Below are positions 14,425-17,425 of a stretch of DNA of 17,425 bases, in pieces. A program made the position numbers and the translations under genes. The notes under the pieces are model-generated. The model had not been told where the DNA came from. It was given only the letters and a program-made list of their open reading frames with translations, and made no database searches. How positions within the stretch are numbered: position 1 is the first letter of the stretch; every line of letters starts with the position of its first letter. This stretch comes from an uncultured Succinivibrio sp. (GTDB lineage: Bacteria; Pseudomonadota; Gammaproteobacteria; Enterobacterales; Succinivibrionaceae): NCBI GenBank assembly GCA_934218695.1, contig CAKQDA010000025.1:1-17425 (forward strand). Reading direction: 5' to 3'.

Positions 14425-16020
14425 ATGCAGCAAGGAAAACTTTTATCAGTTTCTCTTTTAAGAGATATCTGTACTTCTCTGATGCTAAAAATCTCATACA
14501 AAAGCATCAGTGAACGCTTCAAAATTGCAAAATCAACTGCTCAAAAATACAGAAAGCTATTACATAAAGCTGAAATTAAAGCTGCTAACGAAGTACTGTT
14601 TTTACCAGATAGTAAGCTTGCACAAATAATCTATGGTGCCAATGCAAAAATAAAGTTGTGCGCAAAAAAGATCTGTATTGTAAAAAGCAAACCTAAACTT
14701 GATCAAAATAAAGATCTGTATGATCCAAACTTTTTAGAGTTAGCCATTAAGTACTATGAAAATCCAAGCATTAGACAATCTGATCTATTCATCGATTATG
14801 TTCATAGTGCTACAGAGGCTGGAAAGAACCATTTAAAGGCAACTTCTTTTAGGAAAAAGCTAAAAGAAAAGTTAGCTGTAATAAAAGGCCCTAGTGTTTA
14901 TTTACATCGAAAGCACGCCTACGGAGATGAGCTTCAACTTGACTGGTGTGGAGAGACTTATGGTGCAATAGATACAGACGGATCTATTTGTAAATTAAAG
15001 ATCTTAGTTTTAACTTGGTCAGCAAGCTATTACACTTTTGCCACCTTTGTAAAAGATTACACCACAGAGTCTACAGTCAATGCCATCAGAGAGGGATTTT
15101 CATTCTTCAACCGATTGCCTCAACAGCTTTTAATTGATAATGCCAAAGCTCTTGTTCTAAAACATAAACAAGGCAAAGAAGCAATTTTACAAGAGGATTT
15201 TCATTACTTCATGAAGAAATGTGGCATTCTTGTAAATGCAAACACACCTTTTAAATCCAATGAAAAAAGTGCAGTAGAAGCTTCTGTAAACCTTATTCAA
15301 ACAAGAGCTCTTACAAGGTTAAAGAAAAAACTTTGTATTAAAGAAGCTAACAGCATGCTAAAAAAGCTTGTTAATCAGTACATAAATGATTCAGCTTTTA
15401 GAGGCCATGAAGAGATCACAAGATCATATCTTTATAAAAAGTTTGAAGAGGATAAGGCTAGATCGATTGAAGGAGATTTACCTTGTTACGTAAGGTATTT
15501 TCCTTATTTAAAAGTTTTTCAAAACTACCATATTAAAGTGTTGAACAACTACTACTCTGTGCCTTATGTTCTTGAAGGCAAATTTGTTGATGTTGAAATT
15601 AACAAATGTAAATTACTTGTGCTTTATGACAACGAAGTTGTAGCAACACATAAAGTAAAAGAGGGGATCAACGAATACATTACATCAAATGATCATATGC
15701 CAGAAAATCACAAACTGTTTGATACTATCGATAAAATTAAAAACACAGATGAGATCATTCAGTTAACTCGTGGTCTTAGCATGGAATTAGTAGCTTTTTG
15801 CTCTTTACTTTTAACCAGAAGTAATGAATTAGCCGAGATGAAGAAAGCTTGTCTATATGTAATACAAAAGTACCAAAACCTTACTAATGAAGGAGACAAA
15901 AAGTTCTTCAATCAAGCTATTCAAAATGTAATAAAGAGGATGAAGATAAGAGAATTAAGCACATATGCTTTAGATCAGGAAATAAAACTACTGATGAGTT
16001 TTTACTCAGAAAATTGCTAA
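14425..16020 (+). CDS. istA: IS21-family transposase IstA (orphan, no istB)
   Basis: This is a DDE transposase of the IS21 IstA type, 531 residues from the ATG at 14425, which has a strong GGAGG 5 nt upstream. A TTG nine codons earlier is possible but has no such site. The N-terminus has a helix-turn-helix (YKSISERFKIAKSTAQKYRK, 25-44). The rve/DDE core shows D173 in LQLDWCGE, D238 in LLIDNAKALV and E285 in SAVEASVNLI, all present. The C-terminal Mu-type beta domain follows (NNYYSVPYVLEGKFVDVEI, 374-392). IS21 elements normally carry istB, an AAA+ helper ATPase, just downstream. Here only 76 bp and porin 3 follow, so istB is missing. No clear terminal inverted repeats are seen. It is either a decayed element or a solo, possibly domesticated, IstA. 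Confidence 0.85.
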   Translation: MQQGKLLSVSLLRDICTSLMLKISYKSISERFKIAKSTAQKYRKLLHKAEIKAANEVLFLPDSKLAQIIYGANAKIKLCAKKICIVKSKPKLDQNKDLYDPNFLELAIKYYENPSIRQSDLFIDYVHSATEAGKNHLKATSFRKKLKEKLAVIKGPSVYLHRKHAYGDELQLDWCGETYGAIDTDGSICKLKILVLTWSASYYTFATFVKDYTTESTVNAIREGFSFFNRLPQQLLIDNAKALVLKHKQGKEAILQEDFHYFMKKCGILVNANTPFKSNEKSAVEASVNLIQTRALTRLKKKLCIKEANSMLKKLVNQYINDSAFRGHEEITRSYLYKKFEEDKARSIEGDLPCYVRYFPYLKVFQNYHIKVLNNYYSVPYVLEGKFVDVEINKCKLLVLYDNEVVATHKVKEGINEYITSNDHMPENHKLFDTIDKIKNTDEIIQLTRGLSMELVAFCSLLLTRSNELAEMKKACLYVIQKYQNLTNEGDKKFFNQAIQNVIKRMKIRELSTYALDQEIKLLMSFYSENC

Positions 16021-16021
16021 T

Positions 16022-16036
16022 CCTAAACCTTTTAGG
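16022..16036 (+). terminator. Small hairpin after istA
   Basis: CCTAAA and TTTAGG pair across a 3-nt loop directly after the istA stop. The stem is weak and has no T-run; the strong palindrome at 16042-16065 more likely ends transcription. Confidence 0.3.
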
Positions 16037-16041
16037 TATCA

Positions 16042-16065
16042 AAAGAGCGGCATAAGCCGCTCTTT
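16042..16065. terminator. Bidirectional intrinsic terminator between istA and porin 3
   Basis: A 10-bp stem AAAGAGCGGC/GCCGCTCTTT with loop ATAA gives TTT on the plus strand and TTTT on the minus strand. It serves istA and porin 3. The stem is the same as that after porin 2 (12623-12646), so it probably travelled with the porin gene duplication. Confidence 0.85.
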
Positions 16066-16096
16066 GTATATACATACGGTTATCTAACCTATGAGA

Positions 16097-17425
16097 TTAC
16101 CACCAAGCTTCAACCTGAGCACCAACGATGAATGTGTTGGTCTTGTTTGTCTTACCCCACTCTGACAGGTCAACAGCACCGTTTGAGTGTAAGTATGTAC
16201 CGTAGAAACGGATCTCAGGACGTGACCAGAAGTTACCTGCATCAGGAGTAATAGCATAAGCTAAAGTATACTTCTGAACCTGTTTGTTGTACTTTGAGCC
16301 GTTAATTTTCTTGTCAGTTGAAGTGTACATACCTAACTCTGTAACAAGTCTTGTCATCTTAGTTAACTTGTAGTATGGACGAACTATTAACTGGAATGCT
16401 CTGTCACTGTCTTTGTCTGTTAAGTTATGATCATAACCATCTGCTACAGTACCAGCGATAACATGGAACATACCTAAGTTATCTGTAAAATGAGTTTCAC
16501 CGAAGTTATAGAACTGCCAGCGATATGCATTCTTAGCACCTGTTGAACCCCATGTTGAGTATTTACCATCAGCTGAAGCATATGCACCAGCGAAACCTAA
16601 CTTAGAACCGCCAGTCTGATCTACGTTGCCGTGAGTATACTTAACAACAGTCTTGTTCCAGCCTAATGAGTATCCCTGTGATAATTCAGCCATTAACACC
16701 TGTGAACCATATGCTTTGGTGAAGTACTCAGAGTTGCTGTCATCCTTTCTTGGCTGAGTGAATGTTGCGCGGAACTCTAAGTTTGCACCATCCCATGCTG
16801 GTAAATCATACTGAACATCAAATGAGTGGTATGACATCCAGTTATTTGCCAACACACCACCAAAATCATTGATGTACTTCTGATTGTTAAAATCATGACG
16901 TAACCATGCTAAAGATAACTTACCAGGACCTGCAGTTAAGTTCTCAATACCGGCACCAGTACCAGAAATATCATGGTAATATAAATCAGTTACGTGGATA
17001 TCTTCACGATGGTAGTATCTCTTACCAACCCAAATGTTAGCATCCTTATCCCAATCAAACATACCCTTTACGTTTACAAAGAACTGACGGAAAGCTAAAG
17101 CTGAAGACCATGTACTATTGGTACCGCTGTCATCACCAAATTTACCATCTTCACCAGCACGGTTATCCTGCCAGGTTGAACCATTAACCTTTGACTTTAC
17201 AGCTAACATTGTGTAAACAGACCAAACTGTGTCATCAACCTTAGCTAAATCAGCACCCAAACCGATTTCACCATAGGTATCATTCTCTGCACCTAAACGA
17301 CCTGCTGTACCTACATCATAGCCACTGATATGCTGTGACTGAACACCTGAACGCATATAACCGCTAAAGTTTACATTTGGAGTATAGTCAGCCTGAGCAG
17401 GCATTGCGAAAGCAGCAGCTAAAAC
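16097..17425 (-). CDS. LamB/maltoporin-family outer-membrane porin 3, 5' end beyond the window
   Basis: 442 codons are visible. The first is a Val that aligns with residue 11 of porin 2, so about 10 codons (expected MKKVNLLAAA) lie beyond the edge and the full length is near 452. The visible signal end AFAMPAQA and DYTPN match porin 2. LamB-like landmarks are IWVGKRYYHREDIHVTDLYYHD, SGTGAGIENLTAGPGKLS, PAWDGANLEFRATF, FWSRPEIRFYGTYLHS and the terminal VGAQVEAWW. It is longer than porin 2 because of larger loops (for example the Gly/Asp-rich insert after AVKSKVNGS). The last 52 bases of the window are identical to 13795-13846 of porin 2. It is a paralogue of porin 2; the substrate is unknown. 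Confidence 0.88.
   Translation of the reverse strand, partial: VLAAAFAMPAQADYTPNVNFSGYMRSGVQSQHISGYDVGTAGRLGAENDTYGEIGLGADLAKVDDTVWSVYTMLAVKSKVNGSTWQDNRAGEDGKFGDDSGTNSTWSSALAFRQFFVNVKGMFDWDKDANIWVGKRYYHREDIHVTDLYYHDISGTGAGIENLTAGPGKLSLAWLRHDFNNQKYINDFGGVLANNWMSYHSFDVQYDLPAWDGANLEFRATFTQPRKDDSNSEYFTKAYGSQVLMAELSQGYSLGWNKTVVKYTHGNVDQTGGSKLGFAGAYASADGKYSTWGSTGAKNAYRWQFYNFGETHFTDNLGMFHVIAGTVADGYDHNLTDKDSDRAFQLIVRPYYKLTKMTRLVTELGMYTSTDKKINGSKYNKQVQKYTLAYAITPDAGNFWSRPEIRFYGTYLHSNGAVDLSEWGKTNKTNTFIVGAQVEAWW

Overview
The window looks like a low-GC gammaproteobacterial chromosome. I infer a member of the Aeromonadales, most plausibly Succinivibrionaceae (Succinivibrio, Ruminobacter, Anaerobiospirillum or a relative). 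The reasons are the classic gammaproteobacterial ruv-ybgC-tol-pal gene order, several LamB-type sugar porins, and AT-rich accessory ATPases of the kind common in rumen and gut anaerobes. Genus-level placement is a guess.

Layout. (1) 1-683, minus: the N-terminal part of an accessory AAA-ATPase, cut by the window edge. (2) 919-9103, all minus: a cell-envelope and DNA-repair cluster read right to left, ruvC, ruvA, ruvB, ybgC, tolQ, tolR, tolA, tolB, pal, then cpoB. The spacings are mostly 0-80 bp, with TAATG or abutting junctions. A strong intrinsic terminator follows pal, and cpoB has its own good promoter, so cpoB is probably a separate unit. RuvABC process Holliday junctions. TolQRAB-Pal, YbgC and CpoB form the trans-envelope machine that constricts the outer membrane during division. 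(3) 9372-17425: an accessory porin array. Three LamB/maltoporin-family genes lie in tandem on the minus strand (9372-10667, 12677-13876, 16097 to beyond the right edge). Between them, on the plus strand, lie an AAA_14/DUF4143 ATPase (11244-12590) and an orphan IS21-type IstA transposase (14425-16020).

The most unusual part is the porin array. Porins 1 and 2 have clearly diverged mature proteins, yet share a perfectly identical 397-bp block (10636-11032 and 13845-14241). It covers the whole upstream leader and the first ten codons. On the transcribed strand this leader is rich in potential RNA structure. It holds a hairpin whose 8-nt loop is perfectly complementary to a downstream segment, G-rich tracts, and two mutually exclusive hairpins just before the gene. 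One of those hairpins would hide the ribosome-binding site of a 5-codon leader ORF (MGCKK) whose stop overlaps the porin start as ATGA. This suggests a shared post-transcriptional switch, or a homology cassette that allows porin bodies to be exchanged. The visible edge of porin 3 matches porin 2 over its last 52 bases, so a third copy of the leader is predicted just outside the window.

A second notable element is an iteron-like array of three 16-bp direct repeats at 32-33 bp spacing, immediately upstream of the DUF4143 ATPase; the last copy occupies the ribosome-binding position.
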